Shown: positions 35,675 through 47,867, counted from the first letter of the stretch. The stretch is 64,000 nucleotides of DNA from Eledone cirrhosa (GCA_964016885.1 OZ024740.1:200562037-200626036), one strand, 5' to 3'. Made by a program: numbers and translations. The notes: generated by a model not told the origin, from the sequence alone.

Positions 35675-36320
35675 TGATAAGTTGTACACATCGCTTCAAA
35701 ATATCCTTCTTCAGATGGGTTAAGGATGAGTGAAACCGTGCACCGGCGGGCAGGCGCTGCAAAATAGCACCCAGGAAACTATCCTTGCGTACCAGACCCA
35801 GCCTCAAACGACTCACACAATCAGATGCAGGTAAAAACACACTCAAAATAAGCGTTGATTACATGGGTATCAACAATGGTAAGGTTGTAACCTCATCTCG
35901 TAGCGGATAATAAAATTTGTCCGGGAAAGACTGCTCTAACACCGGCCAGAGTTACCTCCCTTGACCTGCTGCAAAATCAAAACAAGCTATTTTTGCGAGC
36001 AATGCACCTTGACGTAGATTTAACCCCCAAAACTCTTTCCAAGCAATGTAAGGAACACTTTTGATTATTTATGCCCTTCAGAAGCCCAACCGGGCGAAAC
36101 GTACGTAGGTGCTGTTTTAAATAAACATGTTTTAACGGTCTATTCTCCGATTTCTGACTTTCCCACGTCCTTACGCTCTAGCCCACTAAATATTAACACT
36201 TCGAATATTTAATACTGCCGGCACTAGTATCGAGCACCTTTGGCATACGCTACTTGGCAAATAACTATATGTATCACCTATCCTCCCTTTTTTTTCTCTC
36301 TCTCGATACGTAAATAGTGT
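35675..36320 (+). mobile_element. Orphan 3' end of a family-A PLE
   Basis: Begins at GATAAGTTG, the last codons of family A, and follows the E1 3' UTR through ATATCCTTCTTCAGATGGG, GGCGGGCAGGCGCTGCAAAAT, the GGGCGAAACGTACGTAGGTG box and GCCGGCACTAGTATCGAGC, ending TCTCGATACGTAAATA. It carries an insertion relative to E1 around 35825-35920 that E1 lacks. This is a severely 5'-truncated insertion. Confidence 0.8.
36074..36110 (+). ncRNA. Hammerhead-like motif with non-canonical core (orphan family-A end)
   Basis: CCCTTCAGAAGCCC-AAC-CGGGC-GAAA followed by ACGTACGT and A. The same layout as at 20850, with CTTCAGA in place of CTTGAGA. Stem II pairs fully. Confidence 0.3.
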
Positions 36321-36395
36321 ATGTATATATATATACTACGTAAATTAGATTAAGGATGCCATGTTTGAGAATATCAGAAGCACGCGCCATATCAC

Positions 36396-36399
<4 letters not shown>

Positions 36400-36462
<63 letters not shown>
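36400..36462. repeat. (AT)n microsatellite
   Basis: Pure AT run. The flanks (TAAATTAGATTAAGGATGCC upstream, ACATACATCTATATGTGTGTG downstream) recur at 36950-37060, so a unit of about 190 bp is duplicated around (AT)n tracts. Confidence 0.85.
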
Positions 36463-36465
<3 letters not shown>

Positions 36466-36610
36466 AATATATATATACATACATCTATATGTGTGTGAGT
36501 GTATGTGCACATGTATCATTATTAAATATATTCAAATTATCTAATTTAATTTATTTTTCAATTTCAATTTGTATGGTTTAATATTTTATATTGTTTATTC
36601 ATTATGATGT

Positions 36611-36790
36611 ATAGGCAGTTTCGATAAGAACGTCGGACACCATGCTTCGCGGCATAGAGTTATGCCCTTTTAGGTTCTGAGTTCAAATCTCACCGAGGGT
36701 ACCTTTGCTTTCATCCTTACGGGGGTTGATAAAATAAAGTTCCAGTAGCGCACTGGGGTCGATTTAATCGACTTTCCCCTCCCACCAAAA
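36611..36790 (+). mobile_element. Octopus-type tRNA-derived SINE, variant tail
   Basis: Shares head and core (CATAGAGTTATG, GAGTTCAAATCTCACCGAGG, TTCATCCTTACGGGGGTTGATAAAATAAAG). It continues CACTGGGGTCGATTTAATCGAC and CCCCTCCCACCAAAATTT instead of the CTTGTGCC tail, a known alternative 3' end in cephalopod SINEs. Confidence 0.8.
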
Positions 36791-36910
36791 TTTTAAATTA
36801 TGAATGAATATTTGTACAAATAATAAGTGTACATACATATTTGCACGTATATATATATATATATATATATATAAATACATATACATATATATATATATAT
36901 ATATAAATAC

Positions 36911-36945
<35 letters not shown>

Positions 36946-37231
36946 CTACCTAAATTAGATTAAGGATGCCATGTCTGAGAATATCAGAAGCATGCGCCAT
37001 ATCACCTGTATATATATATATAATATATATATACATACATCTATATGTGTGTGAGTGTATGTGTACTTGTATCATTATTAAATATATTCAAATTATCTAA
37101 TTTAATCTATTTTTCAATTTCAATAATCACCAATTGTATGTTTAGTTTAACATATGTGTTAGTTAAGTAATTGTTTTAATTTAATAGACAGTATCGTTAA
37201 TCACACTCACACACATATACATATAAATGTG

Positions 37232-37232
<1 letters not shown>

Positions 37233-37302
<70 letters not shown>
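37233..37302. repeat. (AT)n microsatellite
   Basis: Pure AT run bordering the left arm of the inverted repeat at 37303-37630. Further (AT)n blocks lie at 36850-36945. Confidence 0.9.
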
Positions 37303-37304
<2 letters not shown>

Positions 37305-37334
37305 TTGCCCTTTTGTTCAACACAGACAAAGGAA

Positions 37335-37375
37335 CGATGTACTAGTTTCAAGCTTATTAGCTATCGTCAACACCG
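37335..37375 (-). ncRNA. Hammerhead ribozyme motif, type I (HHR-g), C3 mutated
   Basis: Minus strand: CGGTG, TTGACGA (37370-37364; C3 is T), stem II AGC/GCT with loop TAATAA, GAAA (37349-37346), palindrome ACTAGT, H17 = A, CATCG (37339-37335). Stem I pairs with one G-U. Loss of C3 should impair cleavage. Confidence 0.7.
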
Positions 37376-37516
37376 TTTACCTTCCTGCCAGATAGTTGAA
37401 CGCCTGAAAGTATATACTTTCCTTATGCATATTAACGGCTGAGAAGCCTAATTTGCATATCGAGATATCGAGTGAGTACTAAGAATGAGAAATGAAATTT
37501 CGTTTCATTTTTTTCC

Positions 37517-37557
<41 letters not shown>

Positions 37558-37558
<1 letters not shown>

Positions 37559-37598
37559 GTTGCTGACGATAGCTAATAAGTTTGAAACTAGTACATCG
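37558..37598 (+). ncRNA. Hammerhead ribozyme motif, type I (HHR-h)
   Basis: CGTTG (37558-37562), CTGACGA (37563-37569), stem II AGC/GTT with one G-U and loop TAATAA, GAAA (37584-37587), ACTAGT, H17 = A (37593), CATCG (37594-37598). Stem I has one T-T mismatch. Core intact. Confidence 0.7.
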
Positions 37599-38029
37599 TT
37601 CCTTTGTCAGTGTTGAACAAATGAGCAACGATGGTTGCTAGACACTGTACGGCTTAATTCGGGATGTTTGTTTACAAACACACCGAACATTATAATAAAT
37701 GTTCGGTGAATCCATACGTACATATATATATGTGTGCATGTATGTATATATATATATACTACTGTACGTCTGTATACATATATGTATGTACGTGTACATA
37801 CTTATATTTAAGTAACAGCCGTACTAAGAGTGAGAAATGAAATTTCGTTTCATTTTTTCTGTTTATATATATATATATGTATACATACACGCACATATAT
37901 ATCGGCTGCTTTTGCCCGTAAAATCTTTCCTGAAACATTCTAACCACATACCCATAGTATCGGACCTGTGATTTCTCAATTCGGAGAAGCAGCGGCTTTA
38001 TCTGAAGCAACTCGTCGGGCCCCTTGCCA

Positions 38030-39585
38030 AGTTTTCCCCTATTGCTCGCTCTCTATTTCCCATTGAATGTCTCTCTTCCCCACTCTCCATCCTCTTCCTG
38101 TCTCTCTCTTTCTCTGTGTATGCGTCTCTATCTCACTCACTCGCCCTCTCTTAAAAAATGGAAATAATGGCCGTGTTTTAATATTAATACCAGCAAAATG
38201 ACATAGTTCCAATTGTATAAAAATATGTTATATGTCTAAATATAAAGGTGCGTTACTCAGGGATTGTGATGCTTGGATCTTAATCGTAAAGACGTGAATC
38301 AAATCCTGACGATTGCACCCTTGAGCACGTCAATTGATCTCAGCTGGCAAAATAGTGTTGTACCAGTCTTGTAACTCTGTGTCATAGTGAATTTCTATGA
38401 GAACTACTGTGGAATCCACTTCTATTTGCACGTTAATTGCATGAACGGGCTGGCACGTGAGTACCAACACATAAACACGTGTGTATAACGTATTTGTGAC
38501 CTTCAACAAGTGATACAACTTTACGGCTCTTTTTGGTAGGCATTAAGAATCAGTAGGCTTCCCAGATATTCGTTCTCTAACCTTTACCCACAAAATCACC
38601 AACACATATTACTGAAAGACCTATAAATAACCTTTACACTTCATAATGAAATGACTATGTATGTATTATCCATGTGATCTTAAATGTCGCTGAAATTATA
38701 GGGGCAATTTTATGACAAAAGGTGTGTTAGGTAATCAAATCTGACACCCCTCTTTTGATCGGAACACAACCAATTGTTTCCGAGGGGAAAAGAAATAGAA
38801 AAAGGAAGAGGAAGAGAGAAAGAGAATTGAAAAGTGATTCAGAGAAAGAACCGGCTTCAGCAAGTGTTTGCGTTTTGAATTCGAAAATATAAATAGTGAC
38901 CTCGGTGGGATTTTACAACAGAAAGCGGAATAATTGTTGCAAATATGCCGTGTAACATTCAAATGACCTTGCTACATCACTGCCTTGAATATGTATCCCA
39001 TGTTTTTGTCAAATTTATTAAAGAAGTAACTATACCATGTCGTCAAAGAATACACATTTAAGTATACTTTTGATTACTATGCAGAATATCACATAAAACA
39101 TTTTGTCATTAATGACAAACTCTCTATAAATTCATTTCATCACATACCCCGAAGTAATTTTGTGAACGCAGGTTCTAGAGTCTAGAACCTGCTTCTAGAT
39201 CTAAGAAAAAGTGCGGATGTTATATTAGGCCTCTCCTTGTCGAAATCAAGCAAGTAGGAAACAAGTCTGCTATGTTAGTACAGAGATTAGTATTTTGAAT
39301 TATAGGCGGTATTATTTCAATATATAGGGAAGAAAAATAACTGACTTTCATCAATATTTCCGATGATATCGATTTGGTAGATTTTAGATTACTTGATGAA
39401 ATCTGATTGTCCAAACCAATCCATTCAAGAACTAATTTGTAAATGTCAATGCATATATTTGAAAGTCTACAATAGGATCAGTTTCAAAAGCATTATATAC
39501 ACACACATGCACACACACCATATATATGCATGTATATATGTATGTTTGTATATATGTATTTATATAGTTATATGTATATATCTAC
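38030..39585. other. Non-coding sequence with a decayed SINE-like segment
   Basis: At about 38245-38350 a tRNA-like stretch (GGGATTGTGATGCTTGGATC, TGAATCAAATCC, TTGAGCACGTCAATTGATC) suggests an old copy of the second SINE family. A perfect small palindrome, GCAGGTTCTAG with its complement, lies at 39168-39192. Nothing coding. Confidence 0.4.
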
Positions 39586-39588
39586 GCT

Positions 39589-39637
39589 GTGTAGATTTTT
39601 AAGTATACGCATTGGTATTATATTGGTTTTAATTCAT

Positions 39638-39668
<31 letters not shown>

Positions 39669-39725
39669 AATGTATATGAATTAAAACCAATATAATACCA
39701 ATGTGAATACTTAAAAATCTACACA
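39589..39725. repeat. Inverted repeat (~60-bp arms) around (AT)n
   Basis: GTGTAGATTTTTAAGTATAC..TTTTAATTCATATACAT (39589-39643) and its reverse complement (39669-39725) flank (AT)n. No hammerhead core was found. Confidence 0.85.
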
Positions 39726-40850
<1,125 letters not shown>

Positions 40851-40904
40851 GACTTTCGTCAAATCGGACCGACGAAACAATGTTTCCGTTGGTCTTTCCA
40901 ATTG

Positions 40905-41056
40905 CTAATACTATCCATCGGTCGCAACTCCAGGTAGAAGAGCAACGTGAAATAAAGTGTCTTGCTCAAGGACATAACGCATCGCCCTGTCCAGGAATCG
41001 AACTCACAACCTTACGAATGCGAATCCAATTCTCTAACCACTCAGCCACACGCCTT
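40905..41056 (-). mobile_element. tRNA-derived SINE, second family
   Basis: Minus strand: A-box-like GTGTGGCTGAGTGGTTAGAG and B-box GAGTTCGATTCC (41005-40994), then ACACTTTATTTCACGTTGCTC. The same body occurs at 26790-27030 on the plus strand. Confidence 0.75.
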
Positions 41057-41371
41057 TGGACATTGACTCTCCTGAGTTTCTCCACACTTTCATGGGTTTT
41101 GTTTTTCATCCCGCAGGATAACCAAATTCAACATCCTCACCAAGCATGTTTAGTGGTTTCGCCGGTTTAGTTGTCGACGACCCAACTATGCAGATGATGT
41201 TCTGGGTTACATGTTACCGGCAGTACTGAAGAGCGACCTGACATAATACATACAAAACCAGAAACAAACATGCATATATATATACTTTTTCCTATTTCTC
41301 ACACTACTACCCTAAATATTGAGTACTCTGGTGCGTTATGGTCCATCTGATTCCTTACCACAATTCCTTTG

Positions 41372-41404
<33 letters not shown>

Positions 41405-41418
<14 letters not shown>

Positions 41419-42240
41419 GGGAAGAAAGAGGAAAACTGCATGGTTGCACATGGGTTACATATTATAAAATTAGTTCCTCATCAGTGATTTGCCAACCATC
41501 ATTGGTATTTCATCGCATTAAAAATCATATACCTCAGGTTGGTGCGAGCAATAAGTAAAATAAGCTATTGGGACAAGTGAATCGCGTAAAGCGAGTGAGA
41601 CAAGTAAACAACAAGAAGGAAAAGCAAACCGAAGGTAGGAAAAAAGCAAGCAACATGATGGTTATCCGATCAGCATAAGCTGGGTGAATTTCATGAGCGG
41701 TCAGAAAACAGACCGTTCGACGTGAATGAGATGTGAGAAAGAAAGAATCCCACTACTAACGAACGGGAGGAAGTGAGAAGGGGAGAAACAGAGAGTGAAT
41801 GAGTGAAAGTAAGAGGAAGAGGTCAGTCGAGAGAAAGTGTAACTGAATGTATATATATATACATATATTTTCTCTCCCTCTTTCTTTTCCTCCCAGCTCT
41901 CTCTCTCTGTTTTCTCTTTATCTCCATTTTTTCTTTCTCTCCGTCTTTTCTCTAACTGTGCTTAACATTATAACTAAATAATTACTGTACTCTCTCTCTA
42001 TATAGTACTCCCTCTCTCTTGAATCTCTCTATTTGTATGGTGAATTATTATTATTCATCTGATGCCTTCGGTTGCCTCTCTTTTTTCACCTCCTCCTTCT
42101 TTCTCTCTCCCCTATCTCTCTCTGTTTTTCTTTACATCCATTTCTTCTTTCCCTCCGTCTTTTTTCTAACTGTGCTTAACACTATAACGAAATAATTATA
42201 AACACTTCACTACCAAGCCAGCCTCCTATCGTAATGGTCG
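41405..42240. other. Non-coding interior with CT-rich repeats
   Basis: CT-rich sequence recurs (CTCTCTCTGTTTTCTCTTTA near 41899 and CTCTCTCTGTTTTTCTTTACA near 42116, each followed by TCTAACTGTGCTTAACA). This indicates a direct duplication of roughly 220-230 bp within 41870-42200. Confidence 0.45.
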
Positions 42241-42290
42241 CTTATATTTATGGTACGTCAAAATTATTTATAAAACTGTTTATATATTGT

Positions 42291-42354
42291 ATTTTATCTG
42301 ACGAAGGCATGCCATATTTTTAATATGGTATCCCTGAAATATGTATAATGAAAT
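42291..42354 (+). ncRNA. Hammerhead ribozyme motif, type I (HHR-i)
   Basis: ATTTTAT (42291-42297), CTGACGA (42298-42304), stem II AGGCATGCCATATT/AATATGGTATCCCT (14 positions, one C-C mismatch, one G-U), GAAA (42336-42339), stem III ATA-TG-TAT, H17 = A (42347), ATGAAAT (42348-42354). Stem I is 7 bp with one G-U. The flanks match the SINE-interrupted copy at 32290-32660. Confidence 0.85.
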
Positions 42355-42464
42355 TAATATGGTTTTATAAATATAGTTTCCATTTGTTTAATATCGTATA
42401 TACATATATATATATATATATATATTTATACTTGCATACATGCATACATACATATACATGGAGA

Positions 42465-42479
<15 letters not shown>

Positions 42480-42504
<25 letters not shown>

Positions 42505-43380
42505 TGTGGTTGTCTGTCTGTCTATCGATTTTTGGCACACATCTCCTCTTAGAATCTCTCACAGAATTGCACCGAAATTGCTATACTTGTACATTGAGCC
42601 CTAGCGAAGACATCGGAAAAAAACAATTTCAAATTGACCCACCCTATGTGACGAAATCGAATATAATGTATCGATTTTTGAGCGTAAGTTATCAGTTATT
42701 TCCCTTTGTTCTGTTTACATTGAGCGTCTTACGTAAAAAATTACGCTGGCTTTCTCAGCGTTTAAAAAATATTGACCTGCAAAATTCATCAGTTCGAACA
42801 CTAAGCTTCCGTTTTGCTTCATTTCCATTTAAAAGCATTTTAAAACAATATTTTTACTTGAAAACAAGTCTATTTAAAGACTACGTAAAACAAGCAAATA
42901 TTTCGTCGTTAGGCGTGCAGACAGATAGTCGTGCAGAGAGGTGATATAGGCGTGCAGACAGACAGTCGTGCAGAGAGGTGATATAGGCGTGCAGACAGAC
43001 AGTCGTGCAGAGAGGTGATATAGGCGTGCAGACAGACAGTCGTGCAGAGAGGTGATATAGGCGTGCAGACAGACATAACTGATAATTTGGTTACGCTAAT
43101 GTTTTTCTCTGCGTTGCAGTGTTTACATTTTCGATCTTTGTTAATAAATAACCAGTGCAGTTTTTATCCCCAGCATCCTCTTTTGTTATAACATTCGGGT
43201 TATCGTTATGTTTTCTTAACTTCATAAGGCATATTGTTGGTTGAGGGAATATTAATCAAAAACACCACATGCAAGTCTGCACAGTAGACACTACAGTTTT
43301 TAAGCCAAAAAAGAAACTTAACATTGTAACTTTAACACAGCTACTGAGCGACCCCGAGCAACGCCGGGCTTTACTGCTAG
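42480..43380 (+). mobile_element. Helitron-like non-autonomous element
   Basis: The right end has the hairpin CCCG-AGCAACGC-CGGG (about 43354-43369), then CTGCTAG immediately before T, fitting Helitron 3' ends (hairpin, CTRR, insertion before T). The left part starts after (AT)n with ATATAAAACTGTGGTTGTCTG, a Helitron-like 5' segment. No Rep/helicase is encoded. It includes the 37-bp tandem array. The exact 5' base is uncertain. Confidence 0.5.
42913..43080 (+). repeat. 37-bp tandem repeat, about 4.5 copies
   Basis: The unit GCGTGCAGACAGACAGTCGT + GCAGAGAGGTGATATAG starts at 42913, 42950, 42987 and 43024, with a partial fifth copy at 43061. Copies differ by one base in the first unit only, so the array is recent or homogenised. 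Confidence 0.95.
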
Positions 43381-43710
43381 TATATATATATATAACAAAG
43401 GAATTGTGGTAAGGAACCAGATGGACCATAACGCACCAGAGTACTCAATATTTAGGGTAGTAGTGTGAGAAATAGGAAAAAGTATATATATATGCAGTTT
43501 GTTTCTGGTTTTGTATGTATTATGTCAGGTCGCTCTTCAGTACTGCCGGTAACATGTAACCCAGAACATCATCTGCATAGTTGGGTCGTCGACAACTAAA
43601 GCGGCGAAACCACTAAACATGATTGTGAGGATGTTGAATTTGGTTATCCTGCGGGATGAAAAACAAAACCCATGAAAGTGTGGAGAAACTCAGGAGAGTC
43701 AATGTCCAAC

Positions 43711-44960
43711 CAAGAAAGTTTTTATTTCTTTGTGGAGCGAGAGACTCAGAGTTTTGATTAAGACATCTCTCTAAGAGAAGGTCACTCTAATATAAAACCT
43801 GTGACTTGCTTTGCATCCAATGATGTAGACCAGATCTACGTTTTGGGCAAATGCATTCAATGTCCAGAGAGTGGGCTTGGCCACGTTCGAAGCCTTTTTC
43901 ACTTAAAAATGCTTCAAGCACAGACATTACTTGATATGCGACATTTTAAGCGATGCATGATATTGCTGGCCATACGCAAATCCCTATAAAGACTAAAAAA
44001 GCCACGTCCATGATGTTCTTTTTTAAATATCAAGCGATACAATAACTCGAAATCAAGTTGTATGCATGTATGCATGTATGTATGTATGTATGTATGTATG
44101 TATGTATGTATGTTGTACGTATGTATGTATGTATGTATGTATGTATGTATGTGTGTCTCATGGTCGGGTCGTTGGCGACTAAACTGGCAACCCCACCAAG
44201 GTTTCTTGGTGAGGAGGGTAACTTTGGACATGATGCAGGACTAAAAACAAAACCTGTCAAAGGGCAAAGGAGCTCTTAAGAGTCAATGGCCATCCAAAAT
44301 CACCAGGATAGATGACCCCTTAGCCTTTGTCATGGCAGAATTCTAGGAGAAGGAAAACTCTGATATAACACCTGCAACCCTGATGGTATCCAATGATGTT
44401 GACTTGTTCTTCTTTTTGGTAAATATCATCTTGGTTAAGAGAGTGGGACTGGCTTTGTGCAGTGCCTTTGCTCACTATAAAAGATTCACGGCACAGGCAT
44501 TGCTTTATATCTGGAGATCTCTCTGCACTTGTCGTCACATGGTACCATGGGCCCAGCACTATGTGTCAATAATTGTCACAAGTGTAGTGTTTGTACCAGA
44601 GTTTTCAAGTCGCTGGCTGGACTAAAAAGTCGCATTCGTTCAGCGCATCAGTAGGGGTTACCTACATGCATATAAAGTAGTGGCCGTACTCGAAAACGAG
44701 TTGGCAGCCACCATGTATGTATGTATATATATGATGATTGTCCAGCAGTCTTAATATAGTCAATTGGTGGATGTCGATAACTGATGTATCTAGTTTTGTT
44801 CCCGGACCGCCGTTACTAGATACTGAAATGGTTTCAGTAGGGAAAGAGGTGATTTGTCGCAATTGGAGGACAGGGATACCACAAATGTTCACTAGGTAGG
44901 GCAACCATCATCCAAAGGCCAAATCTTTGTTTAGTGCCAGATAAGACTTCCAGCTATATC
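43711..44960. other. Non-coding sequence with a duplicated repeat and (ATGT)n
   Basis: Two related segments (43790-44000 and 44355-44560) share TGT.CATCCAATGATGT, GTTAAGAGAGTGGG-like and CACTTAAAAATGCT-like strings, so they are diverged copies of one repeat. (ATGT)n fills 44063-44150, directly before GGTCGGGTCGTTGGCGACTA, a relative of the foldback arm. Confidence 0.5.
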
Positions 44961-44979
44961 CTATGCACGTTCCTCAGTA

Positions 44980-44998
<19 letters not shown>

Positions 44999-45022
<24 letters not shown>

Positions 45023-45044
45023 CACGCGTGTGTGCGTGTGTGTG

Positions 45045-45075
<31 letters not shown>

Positions 45076-45076
45076 A

Positions 45077-45160
<84 letters not shown>
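44999..45160. repeat. (GT)n microsatellite
   Basis: About 160 bp of GT with CG interruptions, preceded by a short (AT)n. Open frames through it are artefacts. Confidence 0.95.
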
Positions 45161-45163
<3 letters not shown>

Positions 45164-45204
45164 AAAAAACGGAGTTAAAGACCTGCAATATGAGCTCAAG
45201 GCAT

Positions 45205-45305
45205 AAGTTACCGGCTTTTCAATAATACAGTATATAGAGAAGAAAACACAAAAGGGGGTTATGTTTTCATTTCTATATACTGTATTATTGAGAGCCGGTA
45301 ATTTA
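45205..45305. repeat. Hairpin with ~34-bp arms upstream of PLE E4
   Basis: TTACCGGCTTTTCAATAATA..CAGTATATAGA (45208-45238) pairs with TCTATATACTGTATTATTGA..GAGCCGGTAA (45272-45302). It lies about 0.5 kb before the coding region of E4. A second stem-capable segment (ATACCTTCTC..GAGAAGGTAT) is at about 45544-45586, followed by GGTGAAAC. Confidence 0.75.
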
Positions 45306-45784
45306 TTCCTTTAGCACATAAAATTTCAGGGGATTAACGCGAGTTATTAACTCCGTTGTTTCCATTGATTTCGCTCCGAAATTCTTGCTTAGTAAAGCTT
45401 TCTAAGTTGAGTGGTTATATGCTGTCATTTGCAGCGGGTTCTTGATCCATTCATGCCAGTATGTACTGTCTGGTGCGTTGGTTTTCCTTCTATCACTATG
45501 CGATTTATTCAGTTGTCTTAAATATCTTTAGGCGTTTTGGCTATACCTTCTCTACACCTGTTGATAAGCCCTGAGAAGGTATGATACCAGCACGTTGGTG
45601 AAACATTCTCTTCTTTGGGAATGTCCAGGTATGTATACTACATTTAAAGGTGGGTTTACTACATTTTCATTTTACCTGTTAATTATTGTGTATTTTCTCC
45701 ACATTTCGTAGACCTATATCCTTTACTATTGTGGTTCTCTACCCGTTGTAAATGAAAAGATAACCACTTTTTCTGTTTTAGGTC

Positions 45785-47582
45785 TTCTAATAACACCTTC
45801 GTCCTTTACGACAAAACTAATAATATTTAGGAAGTCGACAACACCACTTTCCGCCACCTGGCCCATAACGCTATTACTTATAAATATGAGAAATCTAACC
45901 CTATGGCCTACTACGACATTAATACAGAAGCCAAGGAACTCGCCACCGACCTTAAGGTACATAAGCAGCTACAATCTCTAGCTAAGCGGGAGGCGTTCCT
46001 CACCCTGAAAGATCACAAGGTAGACTTTACTTCTAACCCCACATGTAGACTAATAAACCCGGCACGCACAGATATGGGACTAGTCAGTAAGGCCATACTT
46101 AGAAACATAGTTAAGACCATTAGGACCAAGTCCAACCTGCCCCAGTGGGAGAACAGCGACTCCGTAATTAAGTGGTTTAACTCCTTAAAATCCCAAAAAG
46201 CGAAGTTCACACAGTTTGACATTGTCGATTTTCACCCGTTGATCTAAGAGACCCTGTTAAACAAAGCGTTGGACTTCGCTACCACTTATACCACCGTCGA
46301 TGGTTTAGACAGGGAAATCATCGCTCACTCCCGAAAACCCTCCTCTTCAACGACGAAGTAGCCTGGGCAAAGAAGTCTACATCTTCACACCTATTCGACG
46401 TCTCCATGGGATAGTTTGACTGTGCTGACATATGTGACTTGGTTGGCCTTTTTATCTTAGACATATTACGTGTTAGATTCCCGGACTTCCACACGGGGAT
46501 ATACCGTGACGATGGACTGACTTTATCGAGCCATAAAAGTGGTCACGACCTCGACCGGTTTAAAAAAGACTTAGCTTCTACCTTCAATGAGTTAGGCCTT
46601 AGGATAACAGTAGCTACCAAACTCTCTATCGCGTGGATTTCTTAGACATTAATTTAGACCTTCGCACACACACACACAGACCCTTCCATAAGCTAAACGA
46701 GAAACTTAATTACATTCACAAGGACTCATGCCACCCTCCCACTGTTTTTAGAAACTTCGTTAAGAATATCAGTACTAGAATCTCAAACCTCTCCTCTAAT
46801 AAGTCTATCTTTGACAGGGTGGCACCCTACTATAACACGGCGTTGGCTAACAGCGGCTTCTCACAACCTATCACCTACTCTCCCACTAACAACAACACCA
46901 TTAAGAAAAGTAAGCGCATCAATAGACAAACTATCTGGTTCTCTCCTGCCTTCTCACTCAACGTTAAAACCAATGTAGGAAAAAACTTCTAGCCCTCTTA
47001 GATAGACACTTCTCCATAGGGCATAAATACCGCTCCATCTTTAACGGACACAAAGTTAAACTAGGATACTCCTGCGCTAAGAACATGAGCACCCACATCA
47101 CCAGCAGCCCTAGGAGCAACACCCCACCAGGGTGGTCTTGCCGTAAGCCTGAAGCCTGCCCCTTTCAACAACAATGCAACAAACCAGCTGTAATCTACGA
47201 AGCTGTGGTCACTTCCAACCGACCAAACGAACCACAGGAGGTAAAATCCTATGTGGGCATGGCGGAGGGCCTATTCAAGGAGCGTTTCCTGAACCACCAG
47301 TCTACCTTCAGATACCCGGACAGACGTTCATCCACGAAACTCGAGAGCCACGTATGGTCCCTCAAGGACTCAAGTATAGGGTACTCCATTCAATGGAAAG
47401 CCATCACTAAGTCCAAGCCATACGCAAGGGGAAATCCGACGTGTGGCTTATGTATTGACGAACGAATAACTATCCTAAAGAGATTACGCAATAGTGATTG
47501 CCTAAACACGAGAAGTGAATTTTTCACACCGTGTCCACACGTCGCCAAACATCTATTGCACAACTACAAGGCCCCGGACTGA
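45785..47582 (+). pseudogene. PLE E4: nearly complete reverse transcriptase + GIY-YIG-like endonuclease, broken
   Basis: The N-terminal signature YDKTNNI (then a stop where others have Leu-Tyr) is followed by FLTLKDHK, CRLINPARTDMGLVSKAILR, VIKWFNSL and FTQFDIVDFHPLI, where a stop interrupts. The middle resumes with a one-base shift: DLVGLFILDI, TGIYRDDGLTL (catalytic DD), then after another shift MDFLDINLDL, HKLNEKLNYI and RISNLSSNKSIFDRVAPYYN, and IWFSPAFSLNV. The last frame (47085-47582) carries CRKPEACPFQQQC, AVIYEAVV, SYVGMAEGLFKERFLNH and CGLCIDERITIL, the Cys-rich and GIY-YIG-like parts. The element is the most complete PLE here and is followed by a hammerhead at 47764. Confidence 0.8.
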
Positions 47583-47763
47583 TTCTTTATAATTTTATTT
47601 TTAATTTTTTTATTTTATTTTCAACAAAAAACTTTCCGGACTTTCGCAGTTATCTCCCTTACACGCCCCGCACACAGTCTAGTATTGCCTGTGTGAAGTG
47701 ACCGAGTTTCTGCGCATGCGCGTTCGTACGGTTGTCCTTCCTGTTCCTATAACCATACACATC

Positions 47764-47803
47764 CCGAGCTGAAGATCCGCGAAGGTGAAACAATTGTTCT
47801 CGG
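47764..47803 (+). ncRNA. Hammerhead ribozyme motif, type I (HHR-j), in the 3' region of PLE E4
   Basis: CCGAG (47764-47768), CTGAAGA (47769-47775), minimal stem II CC/GG around GCGAA, GAAA (47787-47790), palindrome ACAATTGT as stem III, H17 = T (47798), CTCGG (47799-47803). CCGAG/CTCGG give a perfect 5-bp stem I. The core is intact. It lies 182 bp after the E4 coding end, in the same orientation. Confidence 0.8.
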
Positions 47804-47809
47804 TATGTT

Positions 47810-47867
47810 GAACTAACTGTTGTGTAACCACTTCTATATATAGAATTGGTTACACAACAGTTAGTTC
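47810..47867. repeat. Short inverted repeat directly after the E4 hammerhead
   Basis: GAACTAACTGTTGTGTAACC (47810-47829) and its reverse complement (47848-47867) form a hairpin; (AT)n follows. It may mark the 3' terminus of E4. Confidence 0.8.

Larger units (their letters stand above)
37303..37630. repeat. Inverted repeat (~70-bp arms) with a hammerhead in each arm
   Basis: Left arm about 37303-37371 and right arm about 37561-37630 are reverse complements (GTTGAACA..CAAAGGAACGATGTACTAGT). The right arm is preceded by (AT)n at 37521-37556. A hairpin CACCGAACATT..AATGTTCGGTG lies just outside at 37681-37708. Confidence 0.8.
41057..43710. mobile_element. Foldback structure: ~320-bp inverted terminal arms, ~2.0-kb interior
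   Basis: Arms 41057-41376 and 43391-43710 are near-identical reverse complements. Both begin GGACATTGACTCTCC at their outer ends and meet (AT)n at their inner ends (TAACAAAGGAATTGTGGTAAG). The interior holds an AT- and CT-rich region, a hammerhead repeat (42280-42410) and a Helitron-like element (42480-43380). The arms carry GTTGGGTCGTCGACAACTAAA, also seen once more near 44163. No transposase is present. A pair of inverted insertions is an alternative to a true foldback transposon. Confidence 0.65.

Noticed and set aside
41460..41500. CTGATGA on the minus strand at 41473-41482 region
   Set aside because: No GAAA box at a usable distance and no pairing stem I.
42510..42944. 144-codon plus-strand frame in the Helitron-like element
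   Set aside because: No recognisable motif, and it ends inside the tandem array; probably non-coding Helitron sequence.
45560..45625. CTGAGAAGG..GGTGAAAC upstream of PLE E4 as a hammerhead
   Set aside because: The core reads CTGAGAA, not CTGANGA, and stem I and a palindromic stem III are missing; a plain hairpin explains the sequence better.
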